The notes under the pieces are model-generated. The model searched no databases. It had not been told where the DNA came from and worked only from the letters and a program-made list of their open reading frames with translations. From Hyalella azteca (Eukaryota; Arthropoda; Malacostraca; Amphipoda; Hyalellidae): DNA of 64,000 nucleotides. The stretch is taken from positions 50,027 through 114,026 of the forward strand of contig NW_025943805.1 in NCBI RefSeq assembly GCF_000764305.2, written 5' to 3'. Both the position numbers and the translations under genes were made by a program. Positions 1-13,461 of this stretch are shown one piece after another (the stretch's first letter is position 1; each line of letters starts with the position of its first letter).

Positions 1-237
1 TTCGTTTTCAATTCTCATGATGGTGAATTCTCAACATTTGATGGGTGATAATTGCCTAAACTGACCGATTCTATGATTACTGAAACTGACGGAAAGATAT
101 CGTTAGAATCTATCAGCTACGCATGGCTTAAACCTTATGCAACAACTTCTACACGTCAGTTGTTGCAATTCGCAATACTGATGTAAAAATTTTCATCAGT
201 TGTTTGACTTCGCGATGCTGTATGCCTGAATGGTCAG

Positions 238-373
238 TAGTCACCAATTGTTGAACTTTGTTGCACTACGTGAAACTGATGCATGAATAGTAATCAATTG
301 TTACACTCCTGGATTCTGATGCATGAATAGTAATCAATTGTTGTACCATATGATTCTGATGCAAGAATAGTAA
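238..373. repeat. 40-bp tandem repeat
   Basis: A unit containing 'gatgcatgaatagtaatcaa' starts at 278, 318 and 358, a 40-bp period. More diverged units appear to extend left to about 180. The array stops at an N at 374. Confidence 0.7.
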
Positions 374-374
374 N
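374..374. other. single-N assembly join
   Basis: One N separates the 40-bp AT-rich array from an unrelated GC-rich stretch on the right. The abrupt change in composition suggests a scaffold join of unknown true length. Confidence 0.7.
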
Positions 375-599
375 GTCACGCCGCTCGGTTGCGCCGTTGC
401 GGGGAGTGGCACCGCTGCTCCAGGATGCGGTACATAAGAGGGCTAGCTCAAGCACCCGAAGGGGGCGAAGAGCTGATGGGTGTTGAAGAGAGTTGTTGAT
501 GGGAAAATGAGCGGTTCATGAATGTATTATAAAAAAAATATTGGATTAATGGACTATGGAAAGATTAAATGAGGATTGAAGCAGGGATTGTTGAAGCCC

Positions 600-960
600 T
601 ACAGGAATTGTGGGGAAATAAGAGTTGATGACGACGAGAAAAAGTTTTTGAGGACAAGAGAAAATTTATGAGGGAAAGAAATTTAAGGAAGGCAAGAGAA
701 CTTGATGAGAAAAAGATAGAGTTGATGAACCAAGAAAAAGTTTATAAGGCAAGAAAATTTGATAAAGCAAGAGAAAGTTAATGAGGACATGAAAAAGCTG
801 ATGAGAACAAAAGAAGTTGATGAGGGCAAGAGAAAATTTATGAGGGCAAGAGAAACTTAATAAGGACAAAATGGCGTTGATGATAGCAAAAGTGAGTTGA
901 TAAAGGCAAGAGATCAGGGGCAATCAGGGCAATAAATATTTGATGAAAACAAGTGACTGT
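600..960. repeat. degenerate purine-rich tandem repeat
   Basis: Variants of 'ttgatgagggcaagagaaa' recur at about 28-32-bp spacing through this stretch. The strand bias (G/A-rich) leaves the other strand open over 85 codons, but that frame is only low-complexity Phe/Leu/Ser and is not a gene. Confidence 0.55.
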
Positions 961-1795
961 TGATGAAGGTAAGAAAGTGCTTACTGAAATAAAAGTGGAG
1001 TTTCTATTAGGGCAAACTACAGAACAATGGATGTGCTGATAAGCGCCAGGGACAGGGTACTCAAGTCAACAAAGTATGACGAAGAGAAAGTGAGGATAAA
1101 GTGAGATGAAATGGCGTATGGTCGAAACAAATAAGAGAGCAGAGCAGCTGTAAGATATGGTGGGATGTTTAGTGCAGCCTGAATAGAGATGTGGAAAGCA
1201 TTATTTAACCGATTTTATTTCAATACAATATTTTATTCAATGTGTCACAGTCTGCGATGAATCGCTTCATCGTCCGTTGTCAAAACATCCTCACTTTTTG
1301 GTCTCAGCCTCCACAGCCAAGCATCAAGGGTCGGTGCAGATGAGGGGGGACATACGCCCCCCATGAGCACATCACTGGTGAGGTCCCTGGGGTCAGGGAA
1401 CAACATGCCACCGAATAGCTCTTCATATGGATGCCATTTGTACGGCGGTCCACTTTTATTCTATTTGCCTTCATTTGCCGCTGATGTCGCGTGAGACATG
1501 GCGTCCGAGTGGTAGCTGCTACTCTTGAATGTTGTCTTATTGCTGCTCTTTATTCTGTTTGTGTTGTTTCTACTTATATTTGTGCTGATTAATGTACTGC
1601 TGCTACAATTTATAATATTGATTTCGAATTTTACTGCTTATGGTGTATATATATCCAGATTTTTGGCATACTATGCATTTCAGTTACAAATGCAACTCTG
1701 ATTCATAACCTGATGCTCTGATGTTCGTTATTATTTGCATTCCACCCCTTTTGTTGTTACTTATTTCATAATACAAAATTATTACGTACTAGAAA
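961..1795. other. no gene seen
   Basis: Ordinary AT-rich sequence without a supported reading frame, repeat array or RNA gene. Confidence 0.5.
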
Positions 1796-2100
1796 AATGC
1801 TAAAGAAACGCTCCTAAGAGCACCAGTGCGGCCATGATACAGCGACTGCTTTCCTGGCACAATCGCCGCTTTGGCAGCCGAGGTGCGGTGGCGAGGCTCG
1901 CTAAACTGCTCTGCTTTGTAAAGTTTCTCTGTGGAAATCTCTGTATTTTGGAGAGCTCTAGTTCTTTGTGTAGGTCTGAGCTCTGGACTCCCATAGGTAT
2001 CATTACGCCGACGCTGCCGCCTTCCCATTGGCTCTCGCCCACACCTTCGCTTCCTTCGCTCCGGCACAGACTTCGGCTTCCATCGTATCTCAAAATAACC
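1796..2100. other. GC-richer island, function unknown
   Basis: This segment is clearly richer in G+C and CpG than its flanks. Frames of about 90-97 codons are open on both strands at once, which is what a CpG-rich stretch does by chance. It contains 'cccattggctctcgcccac', a CCAAT-box-like element in inverted orientation. It could be a fragment of a promoter, an exon or an old repeat; no family was recognised. Confidence 0.25.
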
Positions 2101-4855
2101 TGAAAAGTTTACTTTCGACGAAGTGAAATGGTGAATTAACCCGAATAAATAATGAAAGAACTAATATAAAAAAGGGAAGTGGGGTGCACGCGGTCCGTGT
2201 TGTAAATAATCTATTATTCTACAACAACGAATTAAATATCTGATGCATCTCTAGAATCTCGAACTTAATAATCCAGTGAATCATTATATCAAAATCAATG
2301 ACAGCAAGATAACGGAACCTATTTTTTTAATGAGTTAATTATCCACTGTTAGCTTGGTGTTCCCCTAATCTCGTTCATCCTGTTAATGCTTCCTCTTTTT
2401 GGAGCTACAACGTGGATGTTAACTGCAAAAAACTGGTCCGGAATGGCCTATTAAAGGCTGCCTAATTCTCTTTCTTTTGAAGCTCTTGTATTTTTTATGT
2501 TATGCGACTGGATACGCAAGATTTAATAGGATTCGTAAAATTAAATGGGTATGACGAGTTTTGTTTGACTTAATGAGCGGATAAAAACTCCAGAAGCAAC
2601 AATGAGTCATCCATTCCTATTATGTTTAAGTTGTAAATTTGATCTCGAGTCGAAGGTAATATTGTCGGAGAAAGAATATTGTGGCATCGATGCAAGCAAT
2701 CAGTTACAAGTCGTTTCCTGCAAATATCAATATTCATATCTCAAAATTGTAGGACTATATTTTCTTCTTTGTATTCGCTTATATTTATCTTGAATGTATC
2801 TTCATTTAAATTATGGGGACTGCGAGAGTTGTTGCCTGACTTACTTAAATGTTCGGGGTTGTATCCGTAGAGTTTGAGAGCCTCTTCGCGCTTAGGTGTT
2901 GACTTGCGATTGGTAGAAAATTTTATGCTCATTTAAACGTCGCCCAACGCAATCCTATTATTAACTTTCGATAAATTATTTATTAACTTCAAATCACAAA
3001 TTTCTTTGTTAAGATTACCTTCAACGTAACCTTCAACTTTCCCGTTGACGTCATTTTCCCGTTGCAAGAAATGTAACAATATCGATATTATTTGTTATCT
3101 TTGAGTTTAATCCTTTTCATTGCATGGTTAGACACTAGCTAAATCGACCATATAAATTCATCTATTCCTACTCCTACACTTCTTTTCAAATACTACTAAT
3201 ACCCATTTCTTCCTCAATTACTACACTATTCACCTCAACTCCATCACCCTCATTCATCAGCACGTCCGACCTCATCACACAATCTGAACAAAAATTCCCC
3301 TCATCACACCCCCGTCTCCATGTTCTGCAGCCCTGCATCACAGCCTGAGTGCATCACACTCTTGTCCGCGTATCAAAGAACAAACTGCGGTGCCAATTTT
3401 CCGCTTCGGTTCCCTCCGCAGACGTCCAATCAGCGCCCAGTGTCCTCGAATGGCAGCTAAAACCTGCTGGCATTTCGGCCCCCGCGCGCTGGTGCGAGAG
3501 CGGCGCAGCTACTTCAGCCCTCGGCGTTTTGAATGTCCTGTTCGCTATCTTATCTTTTGATATGTCTTTATTTGATACAATCTCTTTCTCGGTGTGATTG
3601 AATTGTTTGTTACTCAGAGTAGATGAATCGTTGTTCTCAAGATGAAAAATTTAACGATTTTTTAATGTTTTTCCTCATCAAGCTCAAATCTTGTGATGAC
3701 ATTTTTCAATCTTACCCGGAAACTTTAATTGGAACCTCACTTGTAATGATAATGATAATGTTATTCACGTGGAATTTAAAGTTTTTATCTTTTTAATGAA
3801 GAGTGATTTTGGAACGCAGATACAGTGTTCATCTGGTCGATCATGTCTTCTTATTAACGTTAAGCGTTCTGCGCTGTGGAAGTAATACTTACAAGGCACG
3901 CAGTCACTGGCTTGAGGGATGCCCATCGTGGGTTAACATTCATGAGGTTTGAGCAAATAAGTCTTTCCTAAATGTTTCTGTTAGTTTGTTCAAACTTGGG
4001 GATATTCTGGAACCCAAATATTTTCTTAAAAAATACAGTAATTATATTTTTTTATATTCGGGAGAGAATATTAGAATACTGATATTTTTCATGAACGTGA
4101 AATAGTAACCTTGTATATGCGATGCATAAAAATGTTAAAGGGATGACTGAATGAAATCAAATTAGAATACGCTTAGCTAAGGCACTCCTTTGACTTGGAG
4201 CACGGAACGTTGTGAATATCGAGCGAAAAACATCTAGTATTGAATATTGGACACAAAATACGGTACAACAAGCAAAACTATCAATAAATACGAACAAATT
4301 TTAAACATATAAATTGTTAAAGTAGATTGAGACATAATCTTTGATTCCGCAATTACAATGAAGGAACGGAGCGCCATGGTAACAAAGGTCAGAGCAAATT
4401 ATTTGCGGAGAGAAGACGCATATTTCCCAAACTGAACTTGCTAAATTTCAAAAAGAAAATTGTATCTATTCATAAGGCTTCAGTTTAAGATTGAAACTCA
4501 TATAGGTGAATTTCGGGGAAAGTTTTCATTCACACTTTTGAATACGATACTTTTAATAAGCTTGATTAACTTAGCGATTTTGATGTATCAAGTTTTCATT
4601 AAAAGGATGATTTCCGTACTTTTGACGATGTTAATCCCGTGAAGCGATATTATTTACATCGAGACGTTGTATGCACGTGCAATAATAGTAAGTGCGAGAT
4701 GCGATAGTATTTACATGGAAAATAGTACGTGTGAAAAGCGATAGTATATGCATAAATATATATAGTGAGTTGATAGTTGTATAAGAGCCAATATTATTTC
4801 CAATGAATGAAGTGAAGTAGTTAAGTGAAACGATAGTTTTACACGAAAATAATGC
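2101..4855. other. no gene seen
   Basis: Mostly AT-rich. A more GC-rich patch at 3,385-3,535 holds an 82-codon open frame on the plus strand without recognisable domains, which I do not accept as a gene. Confidence 0.45.
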
Positions 4856-4859
4856 CAAA

Positions 4860-5530
4860 ATCAGTTTTATCTCCAGCTATTGGTGAATATCCAAGAGAAT
4901 CTCCAGCGCTTAGAGGTGTCAGACGATCTCGAATGCTTGAAAAAAGGTCGAAAACGATTTCTAGCATAAGAAAAAGGTGTAGGTGCGTTGTCATCATTTG
5001 GAGCAGACCCAAGAGGTTCTCCATGCAGCGTTTGGTAAGTATTCAAAAAGGTCTCCAGCGTCTGGGAAGTTGCATGAGCAACTCCAACGTTTGAAAAGTA
5101 GTAGATGAAACTCCGTTGTTTGAAGAAGATGCATAGGAATCTCAAGCGTTCGAAAAAGTTGCAGGAAGAGTTTCGTTATTTGGAGAAAGTGCAAGAGGAC
5201 CCTCAGCGTTTAAATTAGGTTCAGGTGTAAAAGGTTCTGAAAAAGGTGTAAGATTCTGAAAAAGGTGTAAGATTCTGAAAAAGGTGTAAGATTCTGAAAA
5301 AAGATGTAAGGTTCTGAAAAAGATGTAAAAAGAATAATGTCGTTTGAATAAAGTGTAAGAGGATCTCCTGCGTTAAAGAGCGGACAGAAATAACTCCATT
5401 GTTTAGAGAAGATGTACAAGGATCAACAGCGTTTGAAAAAGGTTCAGGAATAACTCCATTGTTTGGAAATGGCGTAAGAGGATCTCCAGCGTTTGGAGAA
5501 GACGCGAGGGGAACTTCAGCGTTGTTTCAG
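4860..5530. repeat. degenerate tandem repeat with 19-bp core array
   Basis: Variants of 'ctccagcgtttgaaaaaggt' recur irregularly along this interval. Within it, 5,218-5,330 is a tighter array of a 19-bp unit close to 'gattctgaaaaaggtgtaa'. Open frames on both strands here are by-products of the repeat. Confidence 0.6.
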
Positions 5531-5990
5531 TGCGGTTAACCACTACTGAAGGCCCTGATCCAGTCATTCTCCCTGCAAAGACTCTAATTTTCTCGGATTT
5601 ATCTCGAGGTCTGCCAAACTCAGACTTGGACACTTGCGCGCTAGAGCTCAAACTCGCAGACAACAGCCAACAACACTCGTAACTCAATAGAAGAAAATAC
5701 AGCTCAGCTCCCCAATGTTTGGAGTTAGGCCAGTCTAGGCTTTATGTACTGATGCTATAACGTTCCCCAAGCCTCCTACCCTTCAGCTCCTCCCACGCCT
5801 GATAGGAGGCTACTGCTTCTTCAAGAGGGAACATTGAACCTCTTATGCCTGTGTTCCAGCAAGCAGATACTTCATCATGACTTCTTCAACGTAAAAATTT
5901 CTTTCGTAGTGATTCCATTGAAGTTGCGTTCGTTGCCAAAACTTGCTGGTGGTCAGTTGTTGGCGATTCTTGGGATGTAACCCAATCATT

Positions 5991-6118
5991 ATCATATTAT
6001 ATTATATTATATTATATTATATTATATTATATTATATTATATTATATTATATTATATTATATTATATTATATTATATTATATCATATTATATATTATATT
6101 ATATTTTATTTTATATTG
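5991..6118. repeat. (ATATT)n microsatellite
   Basis: An almost perfect pentanucleotide array of about 25 units, ending in a few diverged copies. Confidence 0.95.
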
Positions 6119-6835
6119 TGTGACTATTGCCGCTAAAGCTTTCTTCCTTTTATCTCGGTAAAGTCCTTCCTCCCCGCTGCAATGGATCTTCCCGGGGGAG
6201 TAAGCAGCACCCATGGTGACCTTATATCTCTGTCCGATGTCATCCTCTAACTTCCTTAACTCTCTTCCATCTCCTTAGCTCTCATTTTGTTTCACTTCTT
6301 CTATCCGCTCTTTATTTTAATCGTCGATTTACTCCTAAACTCACTCCCTTATGCGCAACTTGGTTTCAAGAAATATTTTTTTCTTAAGTTTGTATTTCAC
6401 TGCTTGTATTTTTTTCCTTTACAGTGTCCATGATCGTATGTTACTTTGGGTTATTTGAGTTAGGCAGCGAATGCGCCAGGCAGCGAGAGCCTGGTTTAAT
6501 CGGTCACAGAAATTGAATAATAATAACTAATTGTAAATCTGGACTGCTGTGCGTTAAAATAATCGATATGACATCATATTAACCTTCCTTAACCTGAAAA
6601 AAACTAACCTAAATAATCTGGCCTAACCTAACCTAACTTTACATAAATGGCCAAAGAATACGTGGGAAATGTCAAATGTGTTATTCGCATTTCGAAGGTC
6701 AAAAATTATAATCAAATCAAAGAACACAGGGCCACTATAAGTACAGGTTCTCGGATCCTTTTAGAGAGTGGACATTTTTTAGGAGATAGGAGGAAATGAC
6801 TGAATGATTATAATTGTTTTGTGATCGGTATTAAT

Positions 6836-8391
6836 TTTTTACATAAATTAAATCCGCTTTATTGAAAGCGAGAAATTTAATTAGTTGTTCCACCCCCTTG
6901 CATCATCTTCTTGTATGTCTCATGATTTTCCAACTAAAAGATAAAACTCCAAGTCCGAGTATTTATTTTTTAATCTCGGATTTTTATAATATATTTTTGA
7001 AATCTGTCAATAATTAGAACAAAAGCACCTCACTAATTTTTACAACACCTGTCCATTACCTTCTCCAACACTTCTCCCTGTCCAATCAATCTGAAAATTT
7101 GCACTTTTGCGTAAAGTTGGAGACAATTCCTTAATCAATTGACAGAAGAAATAATTTAAAAAATTTAATGTTAAAACAATTTTAAAAATAATTTTGTTTG
7201 CTGCAAATCTTATAATCCATATTTGACACACTTCTACCTGTCCAATCAATCTGAAATTTTGCACAATTGCGTAAAGTCTAAGACAGTGCATGAACCAGTT
7301 GACAGAATAAATAATTTTTGAAAATTTACAAAAAAATTTATGTATTAAAAAAACTAAATTATTTTTTTAATATATGAAAATAAAATTAGAAATTCATTGT
7401 ACATGTGTAACATCAAAGACACTGGATTCTTCATTAAAAAGTACTTCTATAAACACATATTATTCTTACCACGAACTGAAGAATCACAACCTGGAGATTC
7501 TTCGCCCGCATCCTGCTCCGTACAGCAGCTATTTCGGTCACTCCGAGCCATTCAGAGGCAATGCATGAATCAATTAATAGAATAAAAAATTTTTAAAAAA
7601 TTTACCTATATAATAAAAAAATGTATACCTATATTAAAAAAATGTGAGAAATTAATTTTTTTAATATTCGAAAATTAAATGAGAAATTCGTTGTACATAT
7701 GTAAGATTGGAGAAACTGGATTCTTTGGAAGTGTTGTCTTTAAAAAGTAATTTTTGAACGTATATTTTTTTACATAAATTAAATCAGCTTTATTGAAAGC
7801 GAGAAATTTAATTAGTTGTTCCACCCCCTTACATCATCTTCTTCTATGCCTCATGATTCTCCAACTAAAAGATAAAACTCTAAATCTGAGTATTTATTTT
7901 CTAATCTCGGATTTTTAAAATATATTTTTGAACTCTGTCAAAAATTAGAACAAAAACACCGCACTTATTTTTACAACACTTCTCTTTAACTTCACTTCTT
8001 GTTGTTTGCTTGTTTGTTTGTCTGTCTGCTACAAATCATTTAATGGATATTTAAACACTTCTTCCTGTCAATCGATCTGAAATTTTGCACTTTTGCGTAA
8101 AGTTGGAGACAGTGCATGAACCAGTTGACAGAATAAATAATTTTGTAAATTTACAAAAATTGTTATATATTAAAAAAAGGGGAAATTATTTTTTTTAATG
8201 TATGAAAACAAAATTAGAAATTCATTGTACATGTGTAACATCAAAGACACTGGATTCTTCAGAAATGTTGTCATTAAAAAGTAATTTTATAAACGCATAT
8301 TATTCTTACCACGAACTGAAGAATCACAACCTGGAGATTCTTCGCTCGCATCCTGCTCCGTACAGCAGCTATTTCGGTCACTCCGAGCCAT
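6836..8391. repeat. duplicated dispersed repeat, two long units
   Basis: Two related units, about 6,836-7,551 and 7,767-8,391, share long stretches: 'gctttattgaaagcgagaaa', the 'acacttctacctgtccaatc' block, and the block ending in 'ggtcactccgagcca'. The offset is 931 bp at the left ends and 840 bp at the right ends, so the first unit carries about 90 bp more. A partial third unit lies between them. The same family recurs at 47.9-48.4 kb and, inverted, at 49.7-51.0 kb. Confidence 0.75.
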
Positions 8392-9485
8392 GCGTCTCCA
8401 TTTAACAGCCACGTCACGTAAAACGGTAACCAAATAAACTTGCGACTCGCCGGGCGTTGGAATGACAAATATGGTGCTTATGAAACTTGAATGTGTCGTA
8501 GCACAGCCGGAATATGCGTAATGGAGGCTAGACTTGCTTTACAGTCGTCGTTTTCCTGTCTACATTTCTACTACATTCATACTACAATTTCTTTTGATTC
8601 GGTTCCAAGTAAGAGACAATTTAAGGCATTCATTCAATAATATTTAATTCTTTTTTTATCATTCTCATTAGCGTGCCAGAATGTGAATTTTAAATGCTCT
8701 CAAATTACCTTGATTTCAATAACATGGTGAATGCCAAAGTCTCGTTTCGGGGCGCTGCTTGTACAAAATACGGCTTCGTCAACGGCCAATATCTTATAAA
8801 TTGATTATTTATTAGATATTACAAATCATCTGCAAATTATTTTTAACTTTTATTAGATGATTCCGCACATTACGCTGTAGCATCGGCATTCAAATGGTCG
8901 ACATGATCCATCTCGTGCAGATACTCTCCTCGCATATAAAACAGTCGTCATCTGGTTCTGTGCTACACATTATGTTGAATTTAATATTACTTTCAGTTAT
9001 ATAGAAACTCGTATATTTCGCTTCAACTCCTTAATTTGTCCAAAACGTTATCTTACATTTACCTAATTCTTAACTTCGATATGTAGAAATAGAGATAAGG
9101 TAGGTGCGGAATGTAAATGGATTTTTTTCATAAGCAAAATTTTGCAAAAGGATTATAATCGGAGTGTAGCGTGGACAATATTGATCATTCCATCAAAAAG
9201 CGATTTGTTGACGGTCCGTTGATAAGGACATTTCTGACAGCCTGTTATTTTTTTCAATCATTGACCGTGAACTTTCACTAGTTTTGTTTTACTACGACGT
9301 AGTATATTTAATTTACCCTTACAAGTGATATAATTAATCTAACCGAATATTTTTTAACACTTTTTATTTCAGACGCAGTCCTGCATAAAAATATTATTAC
9401 CTTCAACAAACCTACTAGGTTAATACTCCACATTTTTATCTTCATTCCACCAGATCGTTCAGTAAATTAAGTAGTCACATTCTCT
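8392..9485. other. no gene seen
   Basis: AT-rich sequence with no recognisable coding frame, array or element. Confidence 0.45.
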
Positions 9486-9489
9486 TATG

Positions 9490-10345
9490 TTTCATAAAAT
9501 GTTCTATTACTCGAACTTCTCCTGATAATGCAAGCCGTGATGAATGCTGTGCCATAATTGTGCACAACACGGTTTATCCTTTGCGTAATTGTGCAGAACA
9601 TATTCCATCCTTGACGTATTTGAGCAGGCCATTTTTCATCCTTGACGTAATTGTATAGGTCGTGTTCTATCCATGACATAATTTTGTAAGACATGTTCCA
9701 TCCTTCAAATAAATGTGCAAGCCACGGTTTATCTTTGCGTAATTGTGCAGGCAATGTTCTCTCCTTGACGTATGTAGTATTGTAAGCCCATTCCGTACTA
9801 CTGACAGGCAAGCAACCTTTCCTTGAGCCTAGTCATAGAATTAGAAGCACTTCGTCCTGTATGTCCCTGCGAGGTGGTCTGAGCTACTTAGGCTGCAGAG
9901 CACGACTCTAAGGTGTGAGTTTGAGAAGGTTAACTATTGTTTTCTATATTTGTTATTAGTAAAGGTTATATCGTGCTGATATAGTCAGATTATTCATTCA
10001 TTGGTGTTCATTGTAAGTATTGTTGTACGTCCTCTAGGACTTCTCCTCTCGCGACTCTTCTCATTGCGTCGCTACTCTCATTATTGCCCTCAGATAACTC
10101 TTATGCGCCCCTTGGCTTAATAGTTAGCATAATTAGACTTGTAAAAAAAACTTTTGTTTATTAAAACCAATAATGTCTTAAACCTTGAGATGACAGGCCA
10201 TGTTCCGTCCATGATTGTGGAGGCCATGTTCCCTCCATGACGTAATTGTGCAGGCCCTATTCTATCTCTGACGTAAATCTGTTAGCCGCGCTCCATCCAC
10301 GATTTAATTGTGCCCACCATGTTCTATCCCTGATGTCATGGACGA
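9490..10345. repeat. degenerate ~36-bp repeat
   Basis: Variants of 'cttgacgtaattgtgcaggc' with 'catgttctatcc' recur about every 36 bp at 9,540-9,790 and again at 10,190-10,345, with unrelated sequence between. A 108-codon minus-strand open frame inside it is a product of the repeat. Confidence 0.6.
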
Positions 10346-11735
10346 CTTTAACTCATCGCTGCGCTAGTCTCTGTCCCGAGCAGACAATCAAGGAAGTGCG
10401 TGACGCGCGGCTGTCCGTCCATTGAGGTACAAATACTCAAAACCCAAAGCAATCTGGCCTAAAACGGCCGAGCTCCACAGAAACCACTCGGACAATGCAG
10501 TGCCTTAGTTGGACATGGTAACAGACGCTCAAAAAATATCGTCCGCTTGCATGGCTGGAAACTTCCTCAGGCTGTAATTTCAAACGACTAAATCTCATGC
10601 ATCAGATAATTCTCATGAAATAAAAATTTCATCACTGCTATAAATGATTTATGAGTTTTCACGTAGTTATTTATTGTGCGTCACTGGGAACAGTAGGAGT
10701 TTATTCTCTATATTAACGAACTAGACCCTACAACGAAAAAGTTACTTGAGAACCAGGTTCAGTGCTCCTATCATAAAAAATTGACGCACTGCAGTCACTC
10801 GTCTAGAATTCAGACGCCTTGTTTTGTATGGAGATCTTGACCTACGTGATCTTGACCTTGCATCCGAGTGCAGGGAATTCGTCAAGAAACACTCGGGTTT
10901 AAATCGATTATTGTCATCAACATAGTTCACTCGGTGCCTTATGCGAATCGTGTCAACCGATGAGAATATCAAATGTTCCCCGGGATGACTTCACGTACGC
11001 CTCCAATTATAGTGTTTTAATGCTCTTCCTGTAATTTTTTAGAAAGAATTTCCCTCGCTTCATTTATTTGTTCGCAGCGCTTCAACCGTTGCGTTATGCT
11101 TTTATGTGTGATTTCGGCATAACATTTCCAGCCGCTGCACTTTTATTCCCGGCTTGTGTGACTGTCTCTGTTCTCCTGTGACCTTGCATATTTTTTCATC
11201 ATACGTTCATGGCTTTGCATATTACAACATCATCCACAGCCGTAACAGCAACATCCGCAACAACACATAGAAGCACAGTCATCAACGTCAACAGCTACAG
11301 CAACGGCACCAAAATTGCACAATCCTCAAAAGAAACAACAATGACTACATAACCCCCCTTTCTTCATAGAAAATAACAGCAGTTGCGTTCGGCCAAAACG
11401 ATGTTGATCGAAAATGTCGAAGCCTCAAAATCCGGCGCTCGACCACAGGCCGAAAAGAAGAAGAAAAGTTGAGTGGATGCGTCCGCTGGAATGACAGAGG
11501 CTTCTGAAGAGATTGCAGCGCAATGCCGGGATTAGAAATAGATTTGTTGACAACCAGGACTTTTGTTGCGACTTGTGTGCTGAGCTTTGCCGCGGAGAAT
11601 TGCGCTCTCTGTGGTGCAGGTGACATCTGTGTTAGAAGTTTGTGGATGTTGCTAAAAATTTTTATAGCGCTCAAGTTTTTGATGGCTTGCATTGTAAAAT
11701 GGAGAGAAATGAATGAAATCGCTGTCACCATCAAT
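10346..11735. other. no gene seen
   Basis: No gene supported. A minus-strand frame of 162 codons at 11,345-11,833 runs into the 28-bp array and has no recognisable domain. A 'caacatccgcaacaacaca'-type low-complexity patch lies at 11,225-11,345. Confidence 0.4.
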
Positions 11736-11739
11736 ATCA

Positions 11740-11839
11740 CTGACAGCACTACCTGAGCCAAGCACCACTGACAGCACTCTTTAAGCCAAGCACCTCTGAC
11801 AGCACTACTTGAGCCAAGCACCACTGACTGCACTACTTC
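11740..11839. repeat. 28-bp tandem repeat
   Basis: About 3.5 units of a 28-bp sequence with the core 'tgacagcact' and 'gagccaagcac'. Confidence 0.85.
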
Positions 11840-11869
11840 AATTCCAGTGAATCACAAGTACCATGCACG

Positions 11870-13230
11870 CATCTGCATTCAGTTGGGCCGTCTGATGCAC
11901 GATGCGGTTGTCTGTTTCTTACCGACTGTAGTGGAATAGAGGTGGACGATCAAGAAGTGTGAAGAGGAACACCTCCAGTCGTCTCTTGAAGGTCTTTAGG
12001 TTCAACTCCACCCGTCCTCTCAGGTTCATTGATAAAGCGTTAAGCTGACTCGGCGCGCCGCGGAAAGGAATCATTCCTGGTGGTATTGAAACTTAATGGC
12101 AGCTCTGTTCCATAATGAAGGTATGTCTCCTACTTCTCTCGTTTTTGGTATATCACAATCCTGAAGGTTTCGCTTTCAAAGCTAAGGGCCAGTTCTATTA
12201 TTTTCTCCTCTGAATTACGTACCTCTCCCGTCTTCTTTGCAGCGAGTACAGATCCAGGTACTTCAGCTCCTCCCGATAGTTCAGTCCTTATCCCGCCTAA
12301 GGCCTCGTATATTGCGGACAGGTCTTGCTACCGCTCACAATCGATCCTGTCCGTAGTCATGCAGTACCTTAGTGTCGTCCGCAAATACGATGTAGTTGTG
12401 CGGATCACTTTCACGACTTTATTGGTGATGGGGATGTGTACTGGTCTAAGCACCGTTTCCTGTGTATGTACTCAACTTAACTTTTCACCGTTGCTGTACT
12501 TGAGCCCTTCACCATACAGCAATTTGTTTGTTAGGAAGCTGTGGATCCACGCAAACTCCTACCCTCCCCAACAGTCATATTCATTATAAGCAAGCTTTGG
12601 AAAAGTCTCAATAAAGCACGTAAACTCCAGCTCCTCCAGTACGACAAAAATATAGTGTTGATGCTCCAACGATTTTAGTAAGCAGAGCGATTTCACCGAA
12701 AACCGTGTTGTTCTCGATTGAAAGAAAAATACAGCTTATTTACTTCATGGGCTGCACCATCCACTTAGAAACGACCTTCTCAAAAATCATGAGTGTGATG
12801 ACGCTAAAATGAAATAAGTACGAAAATTTTCGAAAACATCTGGAAAATTCCCAAAATTACATATGATGTAATTATCATGTTTGTCACAAGAACCCGTTTT
12901 GTAAATTGGAGTTATCAATCCTATCTTAATGCCACTATGGAGGTTTCCTTCTCTAAACGATGCATTCCAGGGCAAATGTACCGGTTTCGGTGTTCCAAAT
13001 CACTTTTTCAGCAGCACCGCAGTATCTGCATCATGTCCCGAAGCCGAAAGAGTTGATGATTTTTGTATAATCCTTTATAAGTTCTTTGTTTAGAAATCAA
13101 TGTTAACCAAAATTCACCCCCTAGAGGCTTTTGAAGGACTTCAATTTTTTCTGCTTCTTGTGTCGAAAGAGTTTCTAAAAACTTCTTCAAACTGCGCTCC
13201 CAGCAAATAGCAGATGTCCTGGTCATCTCA
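11870..13230 (-). mobile_element. decayed LINE (non-LTR retrotransposon) reverse transcriptase
   Basis: Conceptual translation of the minus strand, across several frame breaks and stops, gives reverse-transcriptase landmarks in the right order. Near 12,960-12,800 is a finger-region segment with 'WNASFREGNLHSG' followed by 'IGLITPIYKTG'. At about 12,410-12,360 is the catalytic box as 'YIVFADDTKVL', the FADD form of the Y/F-x-D-D motif. At about 12,275-12,240 is 'LKYLDLYSLQRRRERYVI', and near 12,070-11,900 'LNALSMNLRGRVELNLKTF' and 'FKRRLEVFLF', typical of the C-terminal end of LINE ORF2 proteins. These resemble CR1/Jockey-type elements, but the exact clade is not established. Several frameshifts and stops show it is dead. 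Confidence 0.8.
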
Positions 13231-13461
13231 AAAGTTCAAACCCTCCAAAAAATGTGGGTGTAACCATCGTACTCGTTCTGAATTTGATGTCCTCCCACCA
13301 CCACCTTACCCTACTACCCCCTCCTAGTACACCGCACGCACATCCTGCACCCTCTCTCCCCCTGGTGATGGCCGAAGTGTTAAATCAACACACACGGGAT
13401 GATTAAGAGCCGCTATCTCATTAGCGCTGGATTAGAGGGTCACTGCCAACTCCCTATCTCC

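Noticed and set aside
1796..2100. Possible gene in the GC-richer island
   Set aside because: Three overlapping frames of similar length on both strands and no recognisable protein.
5943..6161. 72-codon Ile/Leu/Tyr-rich frame
   Set aside because: Produced by the ATATT microsatellite.
6605..6640. Interstitial telomere-like (CCTAA)n, the arthropod TTAGG repeat
   Set aside because: Only about three consecutive units plus scattered relatives; too short to separate from chance in AT-rich DNA.
11345..11833. 162-codon minus-strand frame
   Set aside because: Its 5' part is the 28-bp repeat array and the rest shows no known motif; no sign of selection can be seen from one sequence.
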